Source: Acholoe squamosa (taxonomy: Eukaryota > Annelida > Polychaeta > Phyllodocida > Polynoidae). Taken from it: a DNA stretch of 64,000 nt. Positions 46,600 to 56,800 of this stretch are shown one piece after another. Position 1 is the first letter of the stretch. Each line of letters starts with the position of its first letter. The stretch is from positions 49,432,166 through 49,496,165 of the forward strand of contig OX439044.1 in assembly GCA_949317995.1 (NCBI GenBank), in the 5' to 3' direction. The notes under the pieces were generated by a model. It saw nothing but the letters and a program-made list of their open reading frames with translations. It did no database searches and was not told the origin of the DNA. A program made the position numbers and the translations under genes.

Positions 46600-46600
<1 letters not shown>
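44840..46600. mobile_element. 1.76 kb element inserted in (TA)n, with iteron-like repeats
   Basis: Perfect inverted ends of about 25 bp beginning TGGGTGGGGCTCCAG and running to AAAATGTCCA. (TA)n flanks both sides, so the target was TA. The interior is strongly A+T-rich and carries nine copies of TGTTACGTTCATCRG, eight forward (45566, 45586, 45756, 45776, 45796, 45819, 45837, 46006) and one reversed (46391-46405). The longest ORF (164 codons, minus, 45254-45748) crosses the iterons and has no transposase motif. Probably non-autonomous. Confidence 0.85.
45566..45851 (+). repeat. Iteron-like array TGTTACGTTCATCRG
   Basis: Seven forward copies of the 15 bp word: two spaced 20 bp apart, then after a gap five at spacings of 20, 20, 23 and 18 bp. 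An eighth lies at 46006-46020 and a reversed copy at 46391. The near-helical spacing is what protein-binding arrays show. The only variable base is the A/G near the end. Confidence 0.9.

Positions 46601-46658
<58 letters not shown>
46601..46658 (+). repeat. (TA)n microsatellite, right of the inner element
   Basis: TA repeat with one TTTA interruption near 46617-46620. Confidence 0.95.
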
Positions 46659-46660
<2 letters not shown>

Positions 46661-47169
46661 AATGCATGATTCCTAGAATTGCCACCAGGTGAAGCCACTA
46701 TCCCATTCCTATACACTTGCTATATATTTGACCCCAGAACAGATGTTCAAACTATGTTTAGATAATGAGATGGTTCAAATTCATTCCCTAACATGCCTTA
46801 ACATTGATGGAATGCTCAAATAAAGAAATAAAACAAAAAAAACTGATGATATACAATGTTAGATTTAAAATCTACTTCCAGTCACACTTCATTTGTGGCA
46901 TTAAAAGAAATATATTCTCAGCACCATAACCATTTGAGTAACGAAGGTACCCCACATATAAGGTGCACCCCAAACTCAAGGCAATCACCCTCCCGCGTAT
47001 AAGACTCACCCATGATCTAATTCATGTATAAGACGCGCCTTATACGTAGGAGATTACGGTAACTTGGGTTAGCTTGTGCAACCTTGCACCAGGCTCAAAT
47101 GTTGCACTGTGTACACGTTTCTAGCTCTAAGGGTGACCTAGTGACTCAAGGTGACACTAACTTGCTGGG

Positions 47170-49090
47170 AAGCTTCAGGTATTTGACAGGTCGAAATGGG
47201 GGTATCTGATGAATTCCGGCTGACTGATGCTTATCCAACGACTTCTAAGAAAACAGAAATTTGTATGGAAGAAAATCCGACCTAATTAAATAGCATTCAC
47301 TAGGATTAGGAAAATTAAGATAAACCAGATGATTTTTATATAGAAAATATTACTCAGAATTCACTGAACGACGTCAGTGGAACTTCCCCTTTAGCAGATG
47401 TTCAGGGTTATAGATACTTTTTTTCAGCTTAACTAATATAATTAACACTTTTGGTGCATCAAATGTGGCATTACCGATTTATTACTGTCTTTCTTCACTG
47501 TTAATGGGGGGAAAGGAAAATGTCTCTCACTATTTCAGCACTCTCTGCAAGTACCTTTGTGTTAATGGCTATGACTCAATACATGCGAATGGTTCCTGGA
47601 TTGCATTGGAATTAGATGGGCTATACTGATTGCAGATGGAGGACTCATTAAGTGTGGCAGGGGAGTAGGAAAGACTCTGATGGTCTCTAATGGAACTGTT
47701 GTCTCCTTACTGTCCTTTCCTCATGACAGTACGTCCACTAACCTACTTCTATACAATACCAATGAAGGGGATGCTAAAGCTAGAATGTTCGTAACACACC
47801 CTAGCATATACATGTGCACCTCAGTTGACATAATCAGCTCAGTTGTTATCATGCCTGGAATGTGATAACCTTTCCTTATTAGATCATAAGGCTATCGATC
47901 TCCAATGCTGTCTTGGTGGCAGTTCGGCCTTCTAAATCTTTCTTGCATGTATTTACTGGTAGTCTGAAAATGGAATGCACTCTGTACAACTCCGAAAAAT
48001 TAGGGGCTTGATATAGCATGGGAAAAGGATTAAGAAAATGTTGCTCCTTTCAGCAATATTTGCCCCAGCCAAACCATTTTGACTAGAATAAAAATTTCAA
48101 CATTTGCAAGGAAATGTGAAAAAAAAATTATGATTTAAAATAACAACAACAAAACATGAAGATATCGATTAGGCTAGAGAAGAATGTGCATTGTTTCAGT
48201 GGAGTCCAGGGTCCTGCTTATCCACTTCAGTAGCGTGACGATAACATGTCCATGGTCGTAACATTTTACGACACCCCTGCATAACCTGACTTCTGTCATA
48301 TCCTTGTGGCTACCATGAAACAAAACCTTCCGCTTATCTCAACGTAGGTGCCTATCAGCAGGGGGGCTGTCGTGCTAGCCTCGCTATCAAAACGAGGCAA
48401 ATAGGAGCCTCCATTAGCAGGTCCCGGGGGACGCAGGCGGAAGTGGTTCTGGTCGTCACAAGTCGTGCTTCGTCCACGTGACCGTTTTAGAGAAACTGGT
48501 TGAAAAGGAGCGGACATCTAAAGTCTCGCGTCTCAGGCAAGACGAAGATTGTCATTGTGCGATGAAAGATCTATCTCCTATGACATCATTGGATATTAGG
48601 TATAGGCTAACATTCGTCAGCACTATTTAGCATTTATCAGCACAATATCAGTTTATGTAAGTCAGAAGAACATCAGTTAGCACAAAACTAACATCAACTA
48701 TATAAACATGAGCCAACATCTGTCAGCAATCTAGCATTACCTGGTAGTTATTTGGCATGATCTGGTATAGGTGATATTATAACATCACCCAGCATTAATA
48801 ATCAACACCATTGGACATCAACAGTAGTAGACACTGTGGAAAGCTCAAGCATTCCATGGACCTTTTTGTCAAAATATGATGGATGCCACCTAAAAGAGAT
48901 ACACAGGCGAACTGGTATCTTATCTCAAGGAGTGGAGGGTCCTTCTCACAATTGGTGATTGAGATAGAACACAGCATTACCCACTTGGCATAGAAACGTG
49001 TTTTTTACGTTAAAACACGTTTTAATTGGTTTCCCTATTGGTTATTTGGTTGAAAATTTGTTGAAAAAAAAACACGTTTAAAAACGTTTT
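47170..49090. other. Mostly anonymous; A+T-rich
   Basis: No gene recognised except the weak ORF at 48296-48517. At 48600-48760 the words AACATCAGTTAGCAC / ACATCTGTCAGCAA recur loosely. At 48990-49090 A+T-rich DNA carries several ACGTTTTA / AACACGTTT words. Confidence 0.4.
48296..48517 (-). CDS. Possible first exon on the minus strand, unrecognised
   Basis: An ATG-initiated 73-codon frame, MSAPFQPVSLKRSRGRSTT then CDDQNHFRLRPPGPANGG, lies in a CpG-richer patch that has GGTCACGTGG (E-box) and CACTTCCGCC (ETS-like) motifs within the reading frame. No donor GT is clearly placed and no homology is recognised. Confidence 0.25.
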   Translation of the reverse strand: MSAPFQPVSLKRSRGRSTTCDDQNHFRLRPPGPANGGSYLPRFDSEASTTAPLLIGTYVEISGRFCFMVATRI

Positions 49091-49094
49091 TTTA

Positions 49095-49146
49095 GCGCCT
49101 CCCCACGCCGCGTAGCGGCGGTCCCGCGAAGCGGGACGGGAGGCGC
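49095..49146. repeat. T-shaped palindrome (three-way junction)
   Basis: The outer arm GCGCCTCCC (49095-49103) pairs with GGGAGGCGC (49138-49146). Between them are two perfect small hairpins back to back: CGCCGC-GTA-GCGGCG (49106-49120) and GTCCCGC-GAA-GCGGGAC (49121-49137). Only two bases (49104-49105) are unpaired outside the hairpin loops. It is very G+C-rich in an A+T-rich setting. The function is unknown. Confidence 0.9.
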
Positions 49147-49217
49147 CATAATGATTGCATTTCCCCCATGTGATGAGGTGTCACAATACAGAATCCCCAA
49201 ACTAAATTCCCTCTTAT

Positions 49218-49295
49218 GCAAGAAATGAGGTTGAGACCGCTTAAAAAAACGCCGGGAGGCGTTTTTTACGCGGTCACAACCGCATTTCTTGTTGC
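49218..49295. repeat. 78 bp imperfect hairpin
   Basis: GCAAGAAATG.GGTTG.GACCGC.TAAAAAACGCC pairs with GGCGTTTTTTA.GCGGTC.CAACC.CATTTCTTG around the loop GGGA, with single mismatches at regular places. It lies about 70 bp from the T-shaped palindrome and may belong to the same element. Confidence 0.85.
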
Positions 49296-49703
49296 CAATA
49301 TGATAGGCTTGATAGACTGTGCAAATATCAGTAAATGGACGGTTAATGAAATGTTCTGCTCTAGTCTGCTACTAACAAGCATCTGACCCTGGTATTTTAG
49401 AAGTCAATCACTTTTGCTGAAGAAACTTTTCGTCAAGGCCTTAGATGAACTATTGAAATGAGTTCATCCCACGCATTCACCCTCTACATCCCGCGGAAGA
49501 GGTGTAGAATTATCTAAAGATGCTGAGTGTGAAACTTCCCCTTTTAACCCAAGTCATTGAATCTTAATGTGCTTCCTCTTAGCACCTTTTGATATGATGA
49601 TACCAGATGTGTGGTACAAATTTTCCACAAAAGAGCGCGACAATACCCGCCCACGCAGTGTGTAGATCTAAATGTTGTTAAATATTAGTTTTTGTGAATA
49701 TTA

Positions 49704-50190
49704 CAGGAGGTTACTTCAAAACAGTGTTAACCCAGATAGCCCTAAAAGAAAATTGATAAGTAGACTAATATTTGACCAAATATGCCCAGTACAGAATTTT
49801 GGACCTTTACCTGCACCGTGTCCAGAGATATGGGGGATTGCTTACCGTCCTACATGTAGGACAGTAGGACTTAGGACTACTGTCCTTTGAAATTTGTGTT
49901 CTTTTGGTTGCCATGGAAACCACAATTCCTGCAACAGAGTGTCAGAAACTGACAAATAGGCTTATATATGGCCATTTATGCCATACAAGAAATTTAAAGT
50001 TAATAAGGGTTCTGTGGAGCTCTACATAACAGTAAATTGCTTGAGCCAAGGGGTGCACTTATAAATATGATTTTGTAGACAGCAATCTAGCTTGTCAGAG
50101 CCCCCTCTCACATATATGGGCCCTGGCTTATTGGAAATCTTCTTGAGATCTACGTGACAAGTCTAACCACTGTTTTGAAGTAACCTCCAG
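49704..50190. mobile_element. 487 bp TIR element
   Basis: Inverted ends CAGGAGGTTACTTCAAAACA (left) and the matching inverse at the right (TGTTTTGAAGTAACCTCCAG). It holds a small palindrome GTCCTACATGTAGGAC at 49848-49863. No transposase ORF. Confidence 0.8.
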
Positions 50191-51289
50191 GGCTGGGTCG
50201 AAAACCGATAAAATGGTGATAAAACCTCATATTTTGAGAACAATAGTTTCCTATGTATCATAAACACATATTTATTAAAAAAGATTAGTCTTTCCAACTA
50301 TTTTTGGGCCACAGAGGGAGATGATAGGAAAGGAAATAACTCTAAATGGGATGCCCTATTGACCAAGTACAGGTAAGCACACATTCTCCATTAATATTCA
50401 TCTACACGTCTTCTTGTGTCTTTGATATGCAGATCGATATGCATGTGTTTCTGCGTCCATGATAAATAGGCAGTATAGGTAGTCAAGTTTATTTGAGTGT
50501 ATTTCTGAGTTTCTAGTTGCCAATTGTCATACAGTTATAGCGTGGGTTACAGTTAAACCATTGTGAAGTCACAGGGTGGCTAGCTGTGGACAAACACTGC
50601 TTAAACGTGGTCAGGTAGCTTCACCGTGAGCAGGAAACCCTCAAAATATTGATCATATCAGATGAAAAATTGTTAAAAATATATCAAAGACACTTTTACA
50701 CGCTATATATCTTCTTAGTAATATAACAGGATGATAATTTAACACCAAGAAGAGATGCCATTGTTCCCTTTGTGATAAAATATAAGTGGTTGAGACATAT
50801 TCACTTCACCCGACATACTCACAGAGGTCAATTCAGTACATTGGTTTGTTTGCCCGCAGAGACGCTTTAATAGAAACAATTAGGAACTGTCACACACGCT
50901 ATTCATAGGTGGGAATTTAACTCAGTGTACGTGTCTAACAACGTGCTAGGATTGTTTGTCAAGCACTAGCATTGCGACATTGACGTTTCCTCTTCACCAA
51001 TTCGCTAAGCACATCCAACTCAATAGAATGTATACCCACAATCAATCAACTATGCGATGAAGAACGCCAAGTCGTGTGTAGCCGATTATACCACTATTCG
51101 GCCACCTGGCTTGCTGTTATGCCCTCTCCTACCAGTGCATTATGAGAGCATATACGCACATGTGCATTTTTGGGATTTTTGGATATACTTTTTCGAGGTC
51201 AAGTTGGACTTAGAATATTTTGGGAAATTTGGGAGACATACAGATTCAGTGTCGCCATTGTTTCAATGTGAAAAATCGTCCAAACTCGT
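50191..51289. other. Anonymous stretch
   Basis: No gene or repeat recognised. Short ORFs only. Confidence 0.4.
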
Positions 51290-51354
51290 ACAAGGATTTA
51301 ACCCTGGCCGCAGTGGTGGTAGGCGAAGGCCTTAGCCATTGCGCTACACTGAAC
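51290..51354 (-). mobile_element. tRNA-like SINE head
   Basis: Minus strand: CAGTGTAGCGCAATGGCTAA resembles box A and CCAGGGTTAAATCCTTG resembles box B, spaced as in a tRNA. The stems do not pair well enough for a functional tRNA, so it is probably a tRNA-derived SINE or a decayed tRNA. Confidence 0.5.
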
Positions 51355-51519
51355 GGTGATGAAACCCAATGCGAAGGTAAATAAGTTCTAACCTGGAGTC
51401 CTAGCCGTATGTTTTCAATCAGTTTTCGTCCTGAATCCAAGCTTTTCATGTTATAATATTGAAATCCCAAGAAGTTTTCGATCCATAGACGAGGAATGCG
51501 TGCTAATTTTCTCCATTTT

Positions 51520-51720
51520 CTTCGATATAAATAAGAATCCATTGATTTTCCCAACGTACGCGGGTCGCGGTCCGGCCATTCCCACCCGCCTCCTTGTCTG
51601 GCGAAAGTGTGTCAGTGGCCCGGATGTAGATATAGGTCATCTGCTCGCCGTACGAGGAACACGGCGAAAATTTCGGACCATTTTGGAAAATCAATGGATT
51701 CTCCTTTATTTTGAAGATAT
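51520..51720. mobile_element. About 200 bp foldback MITE
   Basis: The left arm CTTCGATATAAATAAGAATC then CATTGATTTTCC is matched inverted at 51684-51716 (GGAAAATCAATGGATTCTCC then TTTATTTTGAAG). The centre is CpG-rich (TACGCGGGTCGCGGTCCGGCC). ORFs crossing it are chance. Confidence 0.75.
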
Positions 51721-51859
51721 CTGACATATCAAGCATGGAGTACTCATCTACAGTGTCTAAGGATATGTATGTTTTAATTTGAAAACTTGTCATGGTTGGA
51801 TTCGATTCGAAAAGTGACTGTATACACAGCGGTACCTCTCCCGGCAAGGAACAAAAACA

Positions 51860-51943
51860 ATGGCTTCGCGCAGAGCGCTGACCCGGGCCGTATCGCTTGC
51901 TTTTACAAAATGTCTTCTCGTGGCTATATTCTGTGGATATCAG
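51860..51943 (+). CDS. Candidate first coding exon with signal-anchor-like N-terminus
   Basis: ATG in good context (AAAACAATGG) opens 28 codons, MASRRALTRAVSLAFTKC then LLVAIFCGYQ, and ends exactly at CAG|GTAAGA (phase 0). Two Arg pairs precede a hydrophobic stretch, as in a signal peptide or type II signal anchor. The segment is CpG-richer than its flanks. No second exon has been identified: the next 250 bp are inverted repeats. Family unknown. Confidence 0.4.
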
Positions 51944-51967
51944 GTAAGAAATTAATACAATATGGAG

Positions 51968-52178
51968 GAAAAGGTGGTATAAATGCAATATGGCATAAAT
52001 ATGGCAGCACACGGGTGGTATATTGACGAATATTGCACGAGGCCGTTAGGTGGTATAAATGCAATATGGCATAAATATGCCAGCACACGGGTGGTATATT
52101 GACGATATTGCACTCGGCCTAACGGCCTCGTGCAATATTCGTCAATATACCACCCGTGTGCTGCCATATTTATGCTAT
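51968..52178. repeat. Direct plus inverted repeat cluster
   Basis: GGTGGTATAAATGCAATATG, then GCATAAATATG.CAGCACACG, then GGTGGTATATTGACGA occurs twice in direct orientation (51969-52044 and 52049-52115), then once inverted (52115-52178). The centre TCGGCCTAACGGCCTCGTG is part of the inverted junction. It forms a long hairpin between copies. Confidence 0.85.
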
Positions 52179-52596
52179 ATTCCATTATTGGTGATCACCT
52201 GTTGAACATGGTCTACACACACTATGTTTATAATGGAAAAGCACATCCTAGATGGATACGACTCTGCAATCCAGCCAAAGATGTTTTATCCTTAGAAAAG
52301 AGAAGGTAGGTACATTAAACTTATAATCATGGCCTTTCCCACTTATCTCTGACAGCATCGGAATAGGTCAACCTTGGAATGATTGTGTATTAGAGAAAGA
52401 TCAAAGCTTGATTCGGCATAGGGAGAAAACAAGCCAAAACAAGTGATACGGAACAGACACTCCTAATGTGTGCTTCCTGATAGCTATGCGTTCAATTTAA
52501 GGTGGGTGGCGGCCTTCTTAAACTGGTTTACTGCGCAGATTTTTGCAAGGATAATGTATTTAGAAATAGAAGGTTATGGTCCCTTAGAATTAGCAG
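52179..52596. other. Anonymous stretch
   Basis: A short frame at 52210-52305 (VYTHYVYNGKAHPRWIR onward) ends at a donor-like AAG|GTAGGT, but no AG acceptor precedes it within the unique sequence, so I do not call it an exon. Confidence 0.35.
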
Positions 52597-52905
52597 ATTC
52601 TGTGACTACTCTGTAAGCTGGCAGACTTCTAATCAAAAGGTTAGGGGATCGATTCTCTCTCTCTTGTTACATAATAAACTTTTAAAGAATGCAACAAAAA
52701 CGTTTTTATGAAACAAACATAACAAACTTTAAGAAAACATTCCAGAAGGTTTTGAGGCAGCCCGCAAAACATTTTCCAGCCTTTACAAATCGACTTTGAA
52801 AAAGTTTGCCGCAGTTGCCCTGAGCAGGAATTAAACCCATGATCTCATAATATGAAGGTAAACATGCTCCTGCTACTCCATGAAGACTGCTGGAGTCTCC
52901 TCTTG
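52597..52905. mobile_element. Pair of opposed tRNA-like heads around an AAAACG-rich core
   Basis: Plus strand at 52597-52668: GTAAGCTGGCAGACTTCTAA then GGATCGATTCTC, like a tRNA with a TCT anticodon loop but with poorly paired stems. Minus strand at 52795-52890: TGGAGTAGCAGGAGCATG then TGGGTTTAATTCC, another tRNA-like pair of boxes. Between them AACAAAAACGTTTTTATGAA and similar words. Possibly two SINE insertions facing each other. Confidence 0.45.
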
Positions 52906-53379
52906 AAGTCTCCACTTATCTGCCTTCTCACTGTGTGTTGAAAGCTGGTATTCCTTTTTTTAATGCCCCCTAAAACATTAGAAATATGCCTGGGACCATA
53001 ATATCAGTATTACATCCACTGCAAAGATACCTTCATAATCTAACAGCTGAGGAGGTTAGAAAAAAATCTGACCACTTTTGAATATGGTTTTGGGGATTTA
53101 TATGACAAATTGCTATATAATCCTCCTTAAAGTTGAAAGCTCTATATCTCAAGAATATGCCTAGGACCCCCATATCTTTTTTTATGCATATATGGAAAGT
53201 ACATGTCATTTTGGAATTTTCATGTAAATATGGCGAAAATCTGACCACTTTTACTCCATCCCCGACTTCCACCTTAACCCCTGACGTGTTGCTAGACCCC
53301 CCTCCCCCGTTAGAGGGCACAAACAGTAACAGTCTAACAGGTCACTGCTACTACTGCTAGACTTGCAGTCAGGCACAGG

Positions 53380-53830
53380 GGACTATTATACTGTCATTTA
53401 GATTGACAGCACTAACATGACGTCAATTTGACAGGGAGCACTAATAGGCTATCAATCAGATGGATGGAACTAATGGACTGGCAGTCAGGCAGGGCACTAT
53501 TAAAATAAACTGGCAGTCAAGCAGAAAGAACAAACAGATGTAATGTCAGTTTGAAAGGCATCCGTAGCAGGATATCAATCAGCCAGACTGCCGGTCAAAC
53601 AGAGGGCACCAACAAAATAGGGCGCCGACAGAATGCCGTCAACCAGAGATCACTGTTAACTGACTGCCGAGCAAACAGAGAGCACTGACAGACTGCTGGT
53701 CAAACAGAGGGCATTGACAGACTGCTGGTCAAACAGAGGGTGCTGACAGACTACCAGTCAAACAGAGGCCACTGACAGACTGCCAGTCAGACATTATTAA
53801 GTACTGGCAGACATTTAAACACACAGTGTA
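53380..53830 (+). repeat. 29 bp minisatellite with diverged edges
   Basis: The unit is ACAGACTGCTGGTCAAACAG then AGGGCATTG (29 bp). Four clear copies lie at 53673-53790 and many diverged ones (GACTGGCAGTCAGGC, GACAGCACTAACA) from 53380. Confidence 0.8.
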
Positions 53831-56800
53831 GGCACCGGATAGGCACTAGGTATCGTTCCACTATTGATGATGATGTCACTTCCGGTAATACACTGAGATG
53901 TATGGATTTAGGACTTGGAGGACTGTCTATATTAGAGTTCAAAATCAAAATAAAGCATAGATAAAATGTCTAACCTGTTGTGATTCAGAATATATGGAGT
54001 GTAAGTGACAGCTCCTTTGTCTAGGATCCCAAAATATTTATTTAAAAAAAGGTTGGAAATAATCAATAACTGGGTACAGAATAGGCCAAAATGGGGATGG
54101 GTTCAAAAATATGCTCGTACAGAAAAACTGGGTTGGTGAACGATGTCTGGATCTGGCACGCAGAGAGGGGAAAAATGTCCCTCATCATGGTTTTGCGTGA
54201 TTTGGAGTGTTTGAAAGGTGAAATTCCACTTTTATGGGTGCATGCGTTACATTAAATTATAACGTGGAATGTTTTGGTGGTCGGATACCACTAACATAAC
54301 TTCAGAGGGCACTACACACTGTCAATCAGAGTAAGGACCCACCCCAAATGTCTGATAGACCGATGACTTACACCGTCAGACACTACCCTTATTTGTCCCA
54401 GAGGTGTAAGGTCCTCTTCTGGCCCTAATGTCGGCACCATCCTATCAGGTGGGCTGTCACATGACATCACTATCACGTGATGGTCGCGGACATGCGCATG
54501 TCACCTAGTGCCGTTCGGCCAGGCTGGTACCGGTAGTGCAGACAGCTTGTATTGGTGCTGCAAACCTGATTACTTTAGTTACGTGTCAAGGACCAGCCAC
54601 GAACAAGCTCCCCACCGGACAGTTGAGAGACGCCCATAACCAGCGATGGGCAGCTTCCGGCCTGAGTGCCCACGCGCTAGGGGTCGTCAATGACTGACAC
54701 AATCAAGGCGGTGCCCAGCATGTCCAATAGGAAGTCTTATTGTGCCCGCCCGACCCCAGCCAGCCTCGCTACTGCCACCTAGCGACAAGCGAGCTATTTA
54801 ATCATCTCACCACTGTCGTTTCAGTCCATGGATGTATAAGGTTGTGGCTATAGCCTAAGGTGGATTCCGTCTGTGGCTGACGACGCTGTCTCTATGTGAT
54901 TGACCAAGAGAAGAACATGTCCTTCCACCACCTACCTCCCACCCCAACCCACCCTTCACACCCCCACACACACCCTTGATCAAATTTAGATTTTTAGAGC
55001 TTTCTAGTCACATGATGAAGGCCCCATTTTCACATCAACCCGACAGCTTGAGTTTGCGTCCAATACATTGGTTGACAGATTTATGGATTAAATCAGGATA
55101 TGAACACAATTCACATGCTGGCCCAATGTGGATCTGTAGAAGGGATATTTCCATGGGAGGAGGAAGGCGGTATTGGGTATATTTGCTGTCAGGTTTACAG
55201 AGTTTTCCCTATTGGTAGCAGACGCAAGATGGTTTCTTAATAGTCCAAAATAATAAGCTGACACCATGGTATTATCCACGTAAGCGGTATACAATCATAA
55301 ACGATCTGCCTTTTCTCTTTCAAAATCTTACACTCATGACACTCATAAAATTCATGTACAGGCCTTTGAGCCACCCCGTCCCAATAAATTCGTACATCTA
55401 AGTAGTATATAGAGTTGAACCTTTATCACGGGCGGCGTCCTGATGTATAGCACACTAGATATTCCTAAACGCTTCACTTTATCTGTGCTTATAGTCTACT
55501 ACCTGTGTAAAGATTTCATGGGACAAAGGTGTAGGTAAAATTGACCTTCAAGATTAGAAATTTCAGTGAATGAATGCACGGCAGCTAGTGTGCGAAACTG
55601 TGCGGAAACCTAATACCGATACCTGGATAGAAATAAAAAGGACCCTGAAAAGATACCGCCGTCACCTAGAAGACTCATAACTTTTTATCTGAAAGAATGA
55701 TGTTTCTGGAAATTGATACATACCATAACACTGTACAACAATTTTTCACTTTTCAATAAAAATAAAACGGAGCTGAAACCCATTAATTCCTATGAATTTT
55801 GACCTGGGGAATTCAAAAATAACATCCGTTTTTTGCTGGCGGCTCTCAATTTTGAGATACACATATTACCCTATAATTGCCAATTTTCATCCTCGGTAGC
55901 CAAATCCATATTAGTACATATTGTACAAACACCAGATTTTACATCTGATCTGATCTATTTGTCTTTGATTACCATTTCCAACCCCATATCTAATGAATTG
56001 CTTATCCTTTGACTCTCTAATATGCAGTAAAAGTAGTTAATAATGTAAAAGTGTTAGCCAGTCGACACTTGTTTAGGACTGTTTTACCTGCGTCTTGTAT
56101 GCAATGTTCGGCTCATCCCACTTTAGACCCCATTACTAGCCTGCTAGAAGAGAATGTAACCACTATCTTTGGTAGCATTTTTCCATCTCTTGAGAGGTCA
56201 TGTTTGGAATCACTCCCCATGTATGTCACTTACTGAGCTACAGTTTGTTTGGGGAAGAATGCGTGGTCAGATGCAGGATGTGGATCATCAAGGACGTCTT
56301 GCATAAATTTGAGTTTCTGGTATGTGTCAGCAATGTATCCACACTCTCTACATAGTCCTCAGCCCTATTGTTTTCCAGAAATCCTGTTATGACTCCTCTG
56401 ATGGCAAGCCATGACTTCCATTTACTATGTAGCCTGTTTCGGTTATAATTTTAAATTACCATCACTTTAATCACATGATCATAGCTAATCCTGATGTTAA
56501 GATGCAACCTTACTGACCATAAATCATGGTTGGATACTCTAAATGATCCAGAAGTCAGTGTTTCAAGGAAGGTAACATGGAAATTTGGCTGTCTTTTTAA
56601 CATGACTCCCCTTGTACCAAAATGAAGCACTATAACCCTGAAACAAGGGTTATAATGCAATGTACATGAAATCGATACAGATTTTTAGCATATATGACAC
56701 CCTATGGATATTTAAAAATTGAGAGCCAATAGGCATTTTTTAACCTCATTTTCAGACTCAGCAGCCTCAAATTAGGTATAATTGGTATGTTTTGTCTTTT

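Larger units (their letters stand above)
44200..47059. mobile_element. TA-flanked DNA element with TIR CCGTAATCTCC and CGTATAAGGCGCACC repeats
   Basis: Ends CCGTAATCTCCCGCG (left) and the inverse of GGAGATTACGG (right), flanked by TA on both sides (44198-44199, 47060-47061). Subterminal repeats CGTAGAAGGC, ATAAGGCGCACCCCAAACT and CGTATAAGG recur on both arms. Farther in, the arms are still inverted copies (GTTAAGGCATGTTAGGGAATG and TTATCTAAACATAGTT, left about 44710-44765, right about 46735-46805). Its centre is a (TA)n tract holding the inner element. No transposase ORF. Confidence 0.85.
42907..47169. mobile_element. CCCAGCAAAT-ended element, about 1.4 kb without its insertion
   Basis: Left end CCCAGCAAATTAGCG (42907) and right-end inverse CCCAGCAAGTTAGTG (ending 47169). 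The left half holds two units of about 100 bp (CAGCTAGTGTG.CCTAGC, GATATCCATGAGTGAGC) at 42970-43165. The right half holds units of about 44 bp (ACTTGAGTCAGCTTGTGCAA, then CATTGCACCAGACA) at 44050-44197, continuing at 47062-47100. The second array is split by the element at 44200-47059. Confidence 0.75.

Noticed and set aside
49095-49146. Integrated parvovirus terminus
   Set aside because: The T-shape recalls such hairpins, but no replication or capsid ORF is visible on either side, so the resemblance is only topological.
52210-52305. Second exon following the candidate first exon at 51860
   Set aside because: The donor is good, but no AG acceptor exists in the preceding unique sequence.
53673-53790. 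Possible CRISPR-like or regulatory array
   Set aside because: Head-to-tail 29 bp units without spacers; a minisatellite.
54511-54693. Protein-like frame in a G+C-richer patch
   Set aside because: No start, donor or recognised homology. Noted only as a possible decayed exon.
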